From Diphasiastrum complanatum (lineage: Eukaryota > Streptophyta > Lycopodiopsida > Lycopodiales > Lycopodiaceae), in contig CM055098.1 in NCBI GenBank assembly GCA_029204225.1, forward strand, positions 2,293,106 to 2,357,105: DNA of 64,000 bases, given 5' to 3'. Of the stretch, positions 23,760-34,105 are shown one piece after another. The position numbers and the translations under genes were made by a program. How positions within the stretch are numbered: the stretch's first letter is position 1; each line of letters opens with the position of its first letter. The notes under the pieces were generated by a model. It did no database searches. It was given only the letters and a program-made list of their open reading frames with translations, and had not been told where the DNA came from.

Positions 23760-24140
23760 ATCTATGTACGAGTAAAACTTGTCTCTCACTCCAATCCCTT
23801 TTTAATGAAATTGTCGCATTCTTTTCTTTTGGATAAAATCGTTCTATTGATACATTTATTTTCAAAATTTGCCCTTTCACATACCTTTGCTTGTATCAAG
23901 GAACTATTATGCTTTTGCCAAGCAAATTTGCCATCAAGCTCTCAAGCAACAATAATGTTAGAGACATTTTCAATGCAATGTTTCTTCATTTCAGAAAGTG
24001 ACCACAACATGTAGGTACTTATTGTCTCATCACTCATTGTTGGAAAAGGGAGCTTTGCATCAAGTTGCAAGCCTTTTTTCACACTCATGGATGCCATGCC
24101 ATCCTCTAATCTTTGAGAGCGACCCGAATCCCCAACACAT
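23760..24140 (-). other. Possible decayed coding sequence, unrecognised
   Basis: The minus strand gives protein-like stretches (GMASMSVKKGLQLDAKLPFP, TISTYMLWSLSEMKKHCIEN, NFENKCINRTILSKRKECDN) broken by stops and frame changes. I do not recognise a family. It could be a pseudogene or a transposon relic, or chance. Confidence 0.25.
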
Positions 24141-24869
24141 GTGCTTTTAATCCTTCCGAAGGCTAATAAAACTCCATGGGATTATAGATCCACCAAGTGA
24201 TCTCTAGCCAAAACCTCTAGCCAAAACTTCGATGAAAAGGAACACAAAATGTGCGTGCATGAACAAGTATGTTAAAAAAAAAACTACAATTAATAATGTA
24301 TTAAATGTGTTGCAATCAAAAAGTTTGTCAATGAGACAAATCAAAAAAAAAAGAAGGGTGACCATCTTGTAAGTTGTAAATCACCTTGGTCCTTGTTATT
24401 TCTCTAATTTCAGGTCCTCATTAGTGTGACAAATTCAAGTCAAATCATTAATGTGACGTGCTACCCAATGAGAGCACATACAATAGTCGATACCTCTCTT
24501 TCAAGCAATGACTCACAAGATAAACATGGGAATGCTGAATCATGCGACACATTCGTAGTAAAACACTTTCTTTACAAAAACAAAGCACCACTTAAAACCC
24601 TTCGTTGATATTTTATTCCTCGTGTCGTGAGAAGGTGCTATTGGGTTTATATATGGGCGCGTGTATAATTTTCCATGCCACCTTGCGCTACCTGTCTCAT
24701 TTTTACCGCGTCTCTAGCTTGCACCCATAAAGGTAAACAAAGGTCATATTCAATCTCATTTTCAGCTTCACCCATTCCTAGCTAGTACTTTGGCTGTGCA
24801 CTGCTCGCTGCTTGCTCGCGATCGTCTTCCTCCTCTATTTTGTTATGCCACTATTAGCTTTGCACCTTC
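24141..24869. other. No gene recognised
   Basis: Intergenic, AT-rich, with short A-runs near 24275 and 24343. Nothing assignable. Confidence 0.4.
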
Positions 24870-25150
24870 ATTCAATCGTATAGGTTTTTGCATCTGATAA
24901 GCTCTCGCATATGTAATTAAGTGATACACCGTATTGTTGTATAACAAGCTGATACAACAATCTGGGTCTCGAGGATGGACAGAAATGTCCTTGATGAAGC
25001 AGTATAGGCTTTGCATCTGATTTTGTTTTGGTGGTGTAATATAGCGAACATGTATTTCGTCTTTGATCAAGCAATATAGGCTTTGCATCTGATTTTCTTT
25101 GGTGTACTATTTTGGTGGTGTAATAAAGTGAACGTTTGTTGGAGTATAGA
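24870..25150 (+). repeat. Degenerate tandem repeats upstream of the ERD7-like gene
   Basis: TATAGGCTTTGCATCTGATTT occurs at about 25000 and 25077, with a weaker copy near 24880. Each is followed by TTTGGTGGTGTAATA or a variant, and a unit of roughly 75 bp is visible in the last two. No coding value. Confidence 0.6.
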
Positions 25151-25699
25151 AAGCTCATACAGCAGTTTGGGTGTCTAATTAAGGATCTGCAAACTAGGTT
25201 TCGGTGTTTTCTGTTTGCTACTAGTTTGATTGTATATTGATGAGCTTTGCTTCTTACAAGACTGGTGCCGCGTAGCCTTCCAGTACTGCTTATGGTCTTT
25301 TGCATAGATCCATAATACATAGCAACAGACGCAGCTTATCTTTCTGAGGGGTTTTCCAGCTATAACATACGTGGCGCAAAAAGAAAGAAGCTAGTCCTGC
25401 GTTTTCATATAAAACGTACGTGCATCAATGACGGTGTAGTGGTGTATATATCACTAGGACTTGGGAAACTAGGGAATGTTTTTCTTGCTTCTTCGAATCC
25501 ATTTTGTGAATTCACATCTAGAAATTCATCTTTCTTTTAGATTATAGCAGAACAGACTAACCATGAAGTAATTGAACTGGTTGTGTTCATAGTCTTACAA
25601 TTTAAGTACACGATAGAAGCAAATACGCTTATTGATTTTATTGGTCCAAAACAGATTTGTTGATAGAAACTGCTACTGGAATCAGAAGTAGAATTCTTG

Positions 25700-25705
25700 C
25701 ACGTG
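25700..25705. promoter_or_regulatory. G-box CACGTG, repeat unit 1
   Basis: CACGTG in TTGCACGTGGTCAC, 514 bp before the start codon. G-box/ABRE-type elements bind bZIP and bHLH factors; the gene family is known for dehydration and ABA responses. Confidence 0.5.
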
Positions 25706-25916
25706 GTCACTTTTATTAGCATGTGCAAAAAATTTCATTTGGCTTCTAAATTTACTTCTAAAATTCATTTGGCTTCTAAATTCACTCATGCTTGGTTACG
25801 AGTTACAGGTCAGCGGTTGTGTCAAACCATTTGAAGCAAAGTATATTCTTGATTTCGTGGGTCGAACACAGATTTACTGATAGAAACTGCAACTGGATTC
25901 AGAAGTAGAATTCTTG

Positions 25917-25922
25917 CACGTG
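25917..25922. promoter_or_regulatory. G-box CACGTG, repeat unit 2
   Basis: Same context TTGCACGTGGTCAC, 297 bp before the start codon. Confidence 0.5.
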
Positions 25923-26108
25923 GTCACTTTTATTGGCTTGTGCAAATCCATTTGGCTTCTAAAGCAACGTCTTACTTGGTTACGAGTTACAGGAAGCGGA
26001 TGTATCAAATTATTTGAAGGAAAGCATATTCTTGGTTTCATTGGTCGAACACAGCTTTTTTGATAGAAACTGCACTTGAAGCACTTGGATTCAGAAATAA
26101 AATTCTTG

Positions 26109-26114
26109 CACGTG
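26109..26114. promoter_or_regulatory. G-box CACGTG, repeat unit 3
   Basis: Same context, 105 bp before the start codon. It would lie in the 5' UTR if transcription starts further upstream. Confidence 0.5.
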
Positions 26115-26218
26115 GTCACTTTTATTGGCATGTACAACTATATATGGCTTCTAAAGTCACTTCTTGCTTGGTTACAAGTTACAGGCTGCGTTTGCATCAA
26201 ATCACTTGAAGTAATATT

Positions 26219-27780
26219 ATGGTTAATGAAATCAGCACCCACGGAGGAAGGAATCCGCCTTTAGCAGGCAGTGAAACTGAATTGATCAGGATTGAAGCCG
26301 CTCAACTGTACCTGATAGATGAAGAAGATAGTGTGCTGCTGTTGCAATCTGGGGTTTTTGCTCTGATATTGACCAAGCAAGGTCATTCGTCATTAGCAGT
26401 TATAGATGCATTGATAGGAGATGTGCATTGGCCAGTTGCAAAGGATTCTCCTGTGTGTAAGATCCGAGAGGAAGGGTACACGTTTTCTATTCCTGGAGTA
26501 TTATATGCACTAATTTTCACTGAGAAAACATCGCTGGAGGATAAGAAAGAATTAGAATCTTTACTGCTGGAGTATTCTTTGTTCGAAGTTCGACCGGACT
26601 TGGCTATCGCAGGTGGGAGTTTAAGTCTATTAAGCGGGTTGTCGTAAGCCTTGATGAACTTTGGTTGCATTAAGCTTTTTCGCAAAACGTAGCTGACTTC
26701 AATTTGTCCGACATGCTCCTCAGTTTGGTAGAGCTTAGCTACTCTGCTGATCGTATATCGAACGCAGACTGTGGATAGCAAATGCTAGATCGGCCTGTGG
26801 TCTAATACCTGTACAGCTCAATTTTGTAAACGTGCAAATAATAGTGTGTATACGCAAATGCATAATTGGATCTGCGGTACATTTTCTTTAGTGTTGAAGG
26901 TACATATAAGGTTTTTATTACAGGCTTCGACGATGCTTGCATGCGTCATTCTCCTGAATCGCATGTTAATGCCGGAGATGATGGTACAGCATATGACGGT
27001 GTGGAATTGAGTAGTTCCAAAGTAGGTCATAGCGTTTCGAGAGGATCTGCCGTCGTCGCTGACAGTATAACAAGACGGAGCCAGTTGGCGTCCTCCAGCA
27101 TTCAGAAAGGGACTTCTGATTCGAAAAGTAGGACATTTGGGGCAGAAGGTACAGGGAAGGTGGAAATCAGCCGTCGAATGAAAGCACTTGTTCAAAGAGC
27201 TCGCCGAATGTCCGCAGTTACGAAGCTGATTGCCAAATCACTGATGAGGGGGGCTATCAGTGCATCAAACCATGTCCAAAGCACTCTGTCCTCAAGGGTG
27301 TCTTCATCAGCTCCTGGAAAAGCAATCCGAGAGAGGGGGATGGAGGGCGTTGCTCTAGCAAGTGTTGACGCATGTGCAAAGGTAGTAGACGCAGTGGAAT
27401 CAGCTGGGGCGAGTAGTATTTCAGCAGCATCTAGCACATCAGGTTCCGATCTAGTGCAGCACAGGTATGGAGATGGAGCTGGAGCTGGGGAAGTAGCTCC
27501 AGAAGGCTTCCGTGCAATGGGCAATGCGGTGAACTCACTATGGACGCTTAACAAGCTTGGGCTTGAAATGCTGGTTAAAGCCATAGCTACATCTCCTGTC
27601 ATCAAAGTTGCTCGCCGAAATGCAGCAGTTAGCTCTAATTCTGTCAATGCAGTCGCAGTGCTACATGGAGATGGAGATCTGTCACCCGAAACTTCCAACC
27701 TATCTCGCCAAGCTGCGCAGCTGTTAGCACAAGCTTTTGAATCTAGAAATAGCGTTATAATGAAGGGTGAGAAGGAATGA
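26219..27780 (+). CDS. Senescence/dehydration-associated protein, ERD7-like
   Basis: Two exons: 26219-26612 and 26924-27780. The intron has CGCAG|GTGGGA at its 5' end and TTATTACAG at its 3' end; the split codon gives Gly132 and the phase is kept, for 416 residues. The ATG at 26219 is chosen because an in-frame TGA lies 12 bases upstream. Residues ~25-125 match the N-terminal part of plant ERD7/SAG proteins (YLIDEEDSVLLLQSG, VIDALIGDVHWPVAKD, YTFSIPGVLYALIF). Residues ~140-210 are a Ser/Gly-rich linker. Residues ~212-362 are the helical senescence domain (basic helix RRMKALVQRARRMSAVTKLI, then small-residue helices). The family is linked to drought, cold and leaf ageing, probably through lipid or membrane binding; no enzyme activity is known. 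Length is near the usual 400-460. No frameshift or stop is seen, so it is probably functional. G-boxes upstream fit stress control. Confidence 0.85.
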
Positions 27781-28054
27781 ACACTATCTACCGCCTTTGG
27801 GCACGAGCATCCATAGATATATATCAAAGGTCATGTAACTATCATCTCATTTTGTTTCTAGTTTTGTGTACCAACAATTTTTTATATAATTGTTGTTAAG
27901 TTGGATAAGAGTTGTTACTGCGGCTTGACGCAAATATATTTGACGGTCTAATGTCGACTGCTGCGAACTAGTGGATATCTTGGAGCCTTGCCCCTTAAGT
28001 AGTGACTTGATATTAGAGTTAAATTTTGATTGCGCCGGAAATGTGATATATGGG
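27781..28054 (+). other. 3' flank of the ERD7-like gene
   Basis: Probable 3' untranslated region and downstream sequence, AT-rich. No single clear polyadenylation signal stands out. Confidence 0.4.
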
Positions 28055-28184
28055 AGCCTTGTTGTTTTTTTTTTTGGATAATCAATGTATGAATTGTGTC
28101 TAAAATTATGGTATTGTGAAGCCTTGTTGTTTTTTTTTTGGATAATCAATGTATGAATTGTGTCTAAAATTATGGTATTGTGAA
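28055..28184 (+). repeat. Two-copy 65-bp tandem repeat
   Basis: AGCCTTGTTGTTTTTT...GGTATTGTGA twice, 28055-28119 and 28120-28184, almost identical apart from the length of the T-run. A recent local duplication. Confidence 0.95.
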
Positions 28185-28861
28185 ATAATTACTAGAAAAA
28201 AAAAAAAAAGATCACTCGAGTGAGCCCTTTAGACATCAAGACATACATACAAGCTGTTTACATTGTTCTTGAAATTAATGATCATAAAATAAATAAAGGG
28301 TTACACTTTTGAGCCCTTGAGACGATGTTATATTGCTTATGAAATCATTCATTCAAGGTTTGATAAACATTTTATTTGGGAATGGGGTAGTTGATGATTA
28401 TTAGTTGGAACGTACAATGATACTTGTGGAAAGGGTATGGAAGTTTACCTCATATTTAAAGGTACAAAAATGAAAATTATTAATGTCATTGATGAGAGCA
28501 TAAAAGATGTTTAACAAAATATGCTTATTTGGGCGTTCTAGCTAATCATTTTGGCAAGGTAGTTTTAAAGGGGCTATGATATTCTGCAAGTTTTGCAACT
28601 TTATCCCTACCCAAATTTTTTGCAAAGGATAAGTTTATACTAATAGATTTTCACAAATGTACAAGTACAATAAGCCTGTACACGGCATCAAAGGCCATCA
28701 CAGTAAACCACCTCCAAAAAGAAGCAAATAGCTCTAAAAAAGAACTTTAGCACACCACGCAGGGAGGTTGTCCTTGACTTACTAAATAGCAGTAGAAAAA
28801 TATATAGCAAGCTGCAGACAGGTAGTACCCAACAGTGGAGAAGCTGTCGAAAATCTTCTTG
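28185..28861. other. No gene recognised
   Basis: AT-rich intergenic sequence with an A-run at about 28197-28209. Nothing assignable. Confidence 0.45.
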
Positions 28862-29088
28862 TTACACGTTAGCCAAATCATCTACAAAACAGAAAGCCCC
28901 CAGATGAGTACACCAACGGGTAAGGAGGCAACGGATTTCCGACCACAAGTCTTGGTGACAATGATAGAATAGGTGCTGAACGGTTTCTTCCTCCAGCTGG
29001 CAAAGTGGACAAAGACGATTAGAAAGGAAGGGCCATTTAGCACGAAGAGGCAAAGAGTTAGTGAGGATGCGATAACTACCCATAATTT
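28862..29088 (-). pseudogene. LINE reverse-transcriptase zinc-binding domain fragment
   Basis: The minus strand gives RAKWPFLSNRLCPLCQLEEE, TVQHLFYHCHQDLWSEIRCL and a Trp/Cys-rich end. The CxxC...E(E/T)xxHLFxxC pattern is the zf-RVT domain found after the reverse transcriptase of plant LINEs and RT-derived pseudogenes. Only ~75 residues remain; the RT and endonuclease are absent. Confidence 0.75.
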
Positions 29089-31689
29089 AAGAAAAGGCTA
29101 CACCACTTGCTACCCTTTTCATGCCACTACATGATTTTTTATGAGTAAATAATTATGATTTGATACATAGTAAAGAATCCCACTACCAATCAAGTTCCAA
29201 ATAGGTCCATTATAGGACACTATGCTACATCTAAATATGTGTTTATATTGAATATGGGAAAAAAAAAATTGTTGGAGCTAGCACATCGATATGTTGGCCC
29301 AAAAATCAATTAATGTTTTTTACATCAAAAGTAACATAAATAATTCAAAAAAAGTAATTCCGTAAATTAAAATAATCAATAATGCAATTTCTTTTTGTGT
29401 TCTTTGGAGCAAACTTGACTAACACGCTAATGTTCTAAATGAGTCGGCTTCAAAAAAATTAAAATTAAATTTTTTTGTAGGTTGGTAAGCCTTTTTTCCA
29501 TAATCAAAACTAGCTATGCAATTTTGTCGAGATTTGAATTCAATAGAAATTTTAAAGACAAGCAAACACTATGCCAAACTGAATTACAGATGTTGCGTAC
29601 AAGCATCTTCATGTAGTTCAATACTTTCTCGAATTTCAAAATATAGTAGAGGTTAACTGATGATTGATAGAATATTGCCCTACATGAAGGGCATTGAAGG
29701 GTATAGACCACCAGCTCTATTGCCCTAGATGAAGGGTAATGAAGTGTATAGACTCAAAATGGAGAAAAGAGCTTTGTCGTAATTGAAAGATTCATAAACC
29801 AGATTGTGTTTTTGTGTTCAATGTAATATATAAACCTGGAACAGTGAGATCATGCCTTTAACGCAAAACCTACACCTTGACCAAAAGCTGATTTTTAGAA
29901 GTGAAAGGTCCCAACCTTTCAATATAAGACTTGAGAAACAATTGATACCCAACATTCCTTCCCAACCGGTTGAGTTACATGCTTCACTAGATATAATATC
30001 AACTCTTTTCTACTTTGTCATTGTGGAAAACGTTGAATATGTGTGAAGGTGTTGAAAAGCATTAGAACAATCAATAGGTTAGTTCTTTGCCATTTCAGGT
30101 TGCTTTCTCTTTTCGTTATGATGTCATGCCATGTATGGTAGTCAACATGGAGCTAAGATTATTTTGCCTATAAACGAATCTATGTAAAATGAATGTTTTT
30201 GCTACCAGTTTTGAAATGCTGCTTTCAAATTGTTGCTTCCCAAATGTTTGTACATAGTTTCATTTGGTTCAAAGTTTTGTATTCCAAAACAAGCAAGCAA
30301 ATAGTTTTTTCTCTAAACTAGGATATAACATGCTCTACGATATTTTGTAACGATTCCAGGATGACTCTTTTGTAAGCAGTTTTCAAATCAGATGACAATT
30401 GCTATTAGCAAAGAGTGAGGTCATGCAAGCAATGTGCTTGAAAAAAAAATGATTGTCATAAAAATCCCTAAAACTATGTTCCTAAGGTACTCTCAAGTCA
30501 TAGAACTGTGGCATGCAGGCGCTAACCTAATCATAGAACTGTCACATGCTATTTGTTCTCTGTCGTATGTTCTCGTATGAACATGCAACTGGAAAATGAG
30601 AGAGCCAGTGAGAGACGAGCACGAGCATCAACAAATTCCATATAAAAAACTCACATGCAACACACCTCCATTTTCTATTTTCAGAATCTCAAATCAAAAC
30701 CCTTCACTTCAATTTCACATCTACGCTTTATGTTATGCCACATGGCTTTCTAACTGAACATATTTGTCTTGTATTTTTTGTTGTATGAAAAGGCAAATTG
30801 AGATCTAATTGCAATAAACATAATTTTGTACGTATATTGACTTACATATTTAATAATTTGACATTAACACAACGTTTCTATTTTTTTTTCAATAATTTTA
30901 AAAATATCAAAAAAATATATATAGAATGTTATTTATAAATAATAGAATAAAATACCAAATATTGATATATAACTTCACAACTTTTAATAGTCAATGAATT
31001 GGCCTTTAATTGTGTAGACATTTTCCAAAAAAGGCTAGTGATTGTTAGCAAGAATTAGTAGTTAGAACACCATTTGTCTAAGCATGTAGAAGCTAGTGCT
31101 TTGAGAGGCGACGATTAATGATTCATCTTTTAGAAACTAGGAGATTCATCTTTTTTCTGAATTAATGATGTCATATGATATTTGAGAATGCCATTTGCAA
31201 ATCACCATGAAAATGTCAAAGAATTTACAAAAATCTCCAATTTGTTTAAAAGATAAATATAAATTTTTTTTGTTTAACTTTGTTCATCATTTATTTTCGA
31301 TTGAATAAATGAGTTTCAAAGATGTTTTCAATTTTTTTATTGAAACAAATGGTCTTTCAATCAATAATGTAATCAAGTTGTTAAGCATGAGAACAAATCA
31401 TTCACTATATGCAACAAATCCAATGTATCATTATTATTTGAACAAATGCATAGGTAAAGAGTGAATATCTTTAAGTATTCACTAATAACAATGAAATGAC
31501 GATAAGTAGCTACACGATTACTTCCATAAAAAGAAACAAGATAACTTAAAAAGACGCACTTGCTTTCTCTAAGTCTGATATAGCCTTGATATAGTAGTTT
31601 GTTTGCTACTAGAAAAGTATGTCCAAGACAACAAATGTATGTCCGAAGTTGAATAAAAATACGTCTTAATAAGAACTGACATTATAAGT
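29089..31689. other. No gene recognised (2.6 kb, very AT-rich)
   Basis: Strongly AT-rich with A- and T-runs and scattered stops in all frames. A small local duplication (GCCCTACATGAAGGGCATTGAAG and GCCCTAGATGAAGGGTAATGAAG variants) lies near 29677-29745. I see no gene, RNA or LTR. Confidence 0.5.
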
Positions 31690-31917
31690 GTGAAGAATAA
31701 TCAGATCATAAGATCCAATCAAACTCTAAGATCTTTGATTACTTAAGATAGCACATCTAACACCATTGACAATGTAGAAATCTAGCTCTAACAATGCATA
31801 GAAGCAATAAACTCTAATAGATCTTGACAAAATCAGATATGAATGATAAAGTACTGTTGCTGTCCGTACAAAACCAATAAGCTATTGTATTTCACAGGTG
31901 TGAATCCAACAAACATC
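31690..31917 (-). repeat. Copia LTR remnant (C3 family), minus strand
   Basis: Reverse complement matches the last third of the LTR at 43415-43639: CACCTGTGAAATACAATAGC, GGTTTTGTACGGACAGCAAC, TCTATTAGAGTTT and an end near CTTCACAC. It lies 3' of the gag remnant in element orientation. Confidence 0.7.
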
Positions 31918-31924
31918 AAACTAT

Positions 31925-32424
31925 TACATTCGACACAGAACTTGAGATGTAGTAGATGCACCTCCTCTTGATAGAAGCCTATACTTTTCATTCACCAATA
32001 TCTCTTGCAAATCCACAATACTTGGCAAAGTCTTTTGAATAGCAAAACTTTGAACAAGATTCGCATGATCATCCAACAAGCAATTAAGTATAACTTGAAC
32101 AAGTTCTACCTCCTTAATGCTCTCATCATTAACTGCTTTAACCCTCAAAACAAAAGCATGAGCACTTTCATCCTTCTTTTGCAAACATTGAAAGATTTGT
32201 CTCCTAAGGGTTAGTACCCTTGATGTAGACTTGGATTCATAAAGCTTCTTCAAAGCTACTTCCCTTGATGGTGTTGTGCCATGGGTCTTTCCTCCACACC
32301 TACAACAATGTCCATCAAATCATTCATCTCAAGGAGAGACTCCATCCTCACCTTCCAAGTAGAATAATTTGTAGAGGTAAGCCTATCATTGCCTTCCAAC
32401 ATGAATCCACTTGATGTAGCCATG
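31925..32424 (-). pseudogene. Copia gag remnant (C3 family), minus strand
   Basis: Begins at an ATG at about 32422 with the sequence context of 44240 and shows NYSTWKVRMESLLEMND, KKLYESKSTSRVLTLRRQIF, DDHANLVQSFAIQKTLPSI and EILVNEKYRLLSRGGAST before running into LTR sequence. It has a disruption around 32254-32300. Zinc knuckle and all of pol are deleted. Confidence 0.75.
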
Positions 32425-32660
32425 TTGCAATGACCTGATCCTTTCTTTCAACCTGTTCCAATGTCAGATCTCTTTCTTGCACCAAACCTAGAAAATCCAA
32501 CACATAGACTGGAAGATACTTGATAACAAATGATCAACCTACAATCTCATGAAATTTTTCACTTTCTAAACATGAAACACACTCTTAAAAGGTCCAACAA
32601 CCTCAAACATAAGAGATCCAATCAAATTTAGGGTTTTGACAAAAGTACAAAGAATTGAAT
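32425..32660 (-). other. Copia leader remnant (C3 family)
   Basis: Reverse complement resembles 43960-44239 (GTCAAAACCCTAAATTTGAT, GATCAGGTCATTGCAACATGG). The PBS and 5' LTR are missing. Confidence 0.6.
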
Positions 32661-32753
32661 CTTACAAATTCTATATGGCTAAAAGCATGGTTTGGTGGTA
32701 CAAAAAAAGAACCCATTTTTCATGGTACCTTCTGGGAGTACATTTCACTTTTT

Positions 32754-33103
32754 GGGGATTTTATTACTCATAATTGTTTTGAGTCCACATTAAAAATGAC
32801 ATAACTTTCTAAGGGTAAGTCCAATTTCAACGAAGTTTGGTGCGCTAGAAAGCGCTTTCCAATGATATGCTACATGACATAATTCCGAGCTACGGTTAAA
32901 AAGCTATGGCAAGTCAAAAGTATGGGGATTTTATTAATCATAATTTTTTTATTCCACATTAAAAATGACATAACTTTTTAGTGGTAAGTCCAATTTTAGT
33001 GAAGTTTGTGCGTTATAAAATGTTTGACGAGCGCTTTCCAATGATATGTTACATGACATACTTCCGAGGTACGGTTAAAAAATTATTGCAATTCAAAAGT
33101 ATT
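32754..33103 (+). repeat. Two-copy tandem repeat, 170-bp period
   Basis: GGGGATTTTATTA to CAAAAGTAT twice (32754-32923 and 32924-33103), sharing AAAAATGACATAACTTT, GCGCTTTCCAATGATATG and CCGAG(C/G)TACGGTTAAAAA. The wording resembles Copia leader sequences, but no flanking gag is present. Confidence 0.85.
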
Positions 33104-33299
33104 AGTTGAAAATAGTGTATAATAATACAAAAGTGCATTTCTACCCAAAAAAAAAAAAAGGTAGTATCCTTGAAAGTCCATGTTGTACCTCCAAACCATG
33201 CTTTTTGCCATATGCAAATGCTACAAAGTTGATATACTATCTTGAAGAATGCAATAAGACCTAAAGGATAGCAGATCATCAAATAAACAACAATCAGCC
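33104..33299. other. No gene recognised
   Basis: Short unique stretch with an A-run near 33147-33159. Confidence 0.4.
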
Positions 33300-34105
33300 T
33301 CCAACCTTGCAACCAGAGACGGTGATCTGGAGAAAAAATAGCAAATTAGAGATAAAAATCACTTAAACTGATGGATCGGCTACCAATTCTCCATCATAAC
33401 TCTCGAGGAACTTTCCATAGTCGGATCTGACCTGGATGCAATGCTATACTAGTGAGCAAGGGCTATGGATTAGAGAATCTCAAGATCTCACCAAAAAACA
33501 CCATAAAAGAGCACTTTTTCCATGATTTTTTGAGATCCCTTGGGAACTAACTCTTGAGATTGTCAATCACTACATCTGACTCAGATACATCTTTAAAAAT
33601 CTTTGCAAGAGTTACTGATAGAAAAATCATCAAATTTGAGTGTCTGCGAGTGTTCAAAAAAGCAGAAACTAAGGAACCTTCGCAGGGCATCAAGATCTAC
33701 AAACCAACCTTTGTAGAGGGCATAAATAGAATCAGAGCAGTGAAATTAGCTTGCCTACATAGTCTGGTCTTGAAAATCCAACATCTGGAGCAAATTGTGT
33801 GAGAGTTCACCTCCTACGAGGGTTGAACCTTCGCAAACAGGCTGAACCTTCACAGAATCTTCGCAGAGGGACAACGAAATTTCAAAGTTATCATATTGCT
33901 ATGAAACTTCTCACCATCCTTCTTCAACTCTCACAGCCACCTGTTACACACCCAGTTCCACCATTTCCACTTTTGTTCTCACGGTTTACACCTTTTCACA
34001 GTTTTTTTAGGCCTTTAACCCGCTTTTGGCATCTTTTTCTCTTTTTTGAACGTCTTTTCGTCTTTTTCCCATCTCCGTCGCTAACGCACTTTACCGACCA
34101 TCTAA
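33300..34105 (+). mobile_element. F/G-type leader with CTTCGCAG motifs
   Basis: Recurring AACCTTCGCAG, TGAACCTTCGCAAAC and GCAAGAGTTACTGATAG, plus TTTTTGAGATCCCTTGGGAAC and CATCTGACTCAGATACA, match leader blocks at 51400-51490 and 52180-53130. It runs into the ATG of the long ORF at 34106, so it is that element's 5' leader. No LTR or PBS is seen before it. Confidence 0.65.

Larger units (their letters stand above)
25575..26215 (+). repeat. Tandem ~185-bp repeats in the 5' flank of the ERD7-like gene
   Basis: Head-to-tail units end with GGTTACGAGTTACAG or a close variant: a longer imperfect first unit to 25808, then 25809-25992 (184 bp), 25993-26184 (192 bp) and a partial one from 26185 that runs into the start codon. 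Shared blocks: TCGAACACAG, TGATAGAAACTGC, TTGCACGTGGTCACTTTTAT, TGGCTTCTAAA. Each unit carries one G-box. Each unit end looks like a splice acceptor, so the units may include repeated leader introns or exons. Confidence 0.85.

Noticed and set aside
26383-26781. Minus-strand frames opposite the ERD7-like exons (also 27192-27827)
   Set aside because: Shadows of the real plus-strand exons, whose splice sites and domain content are convincing.
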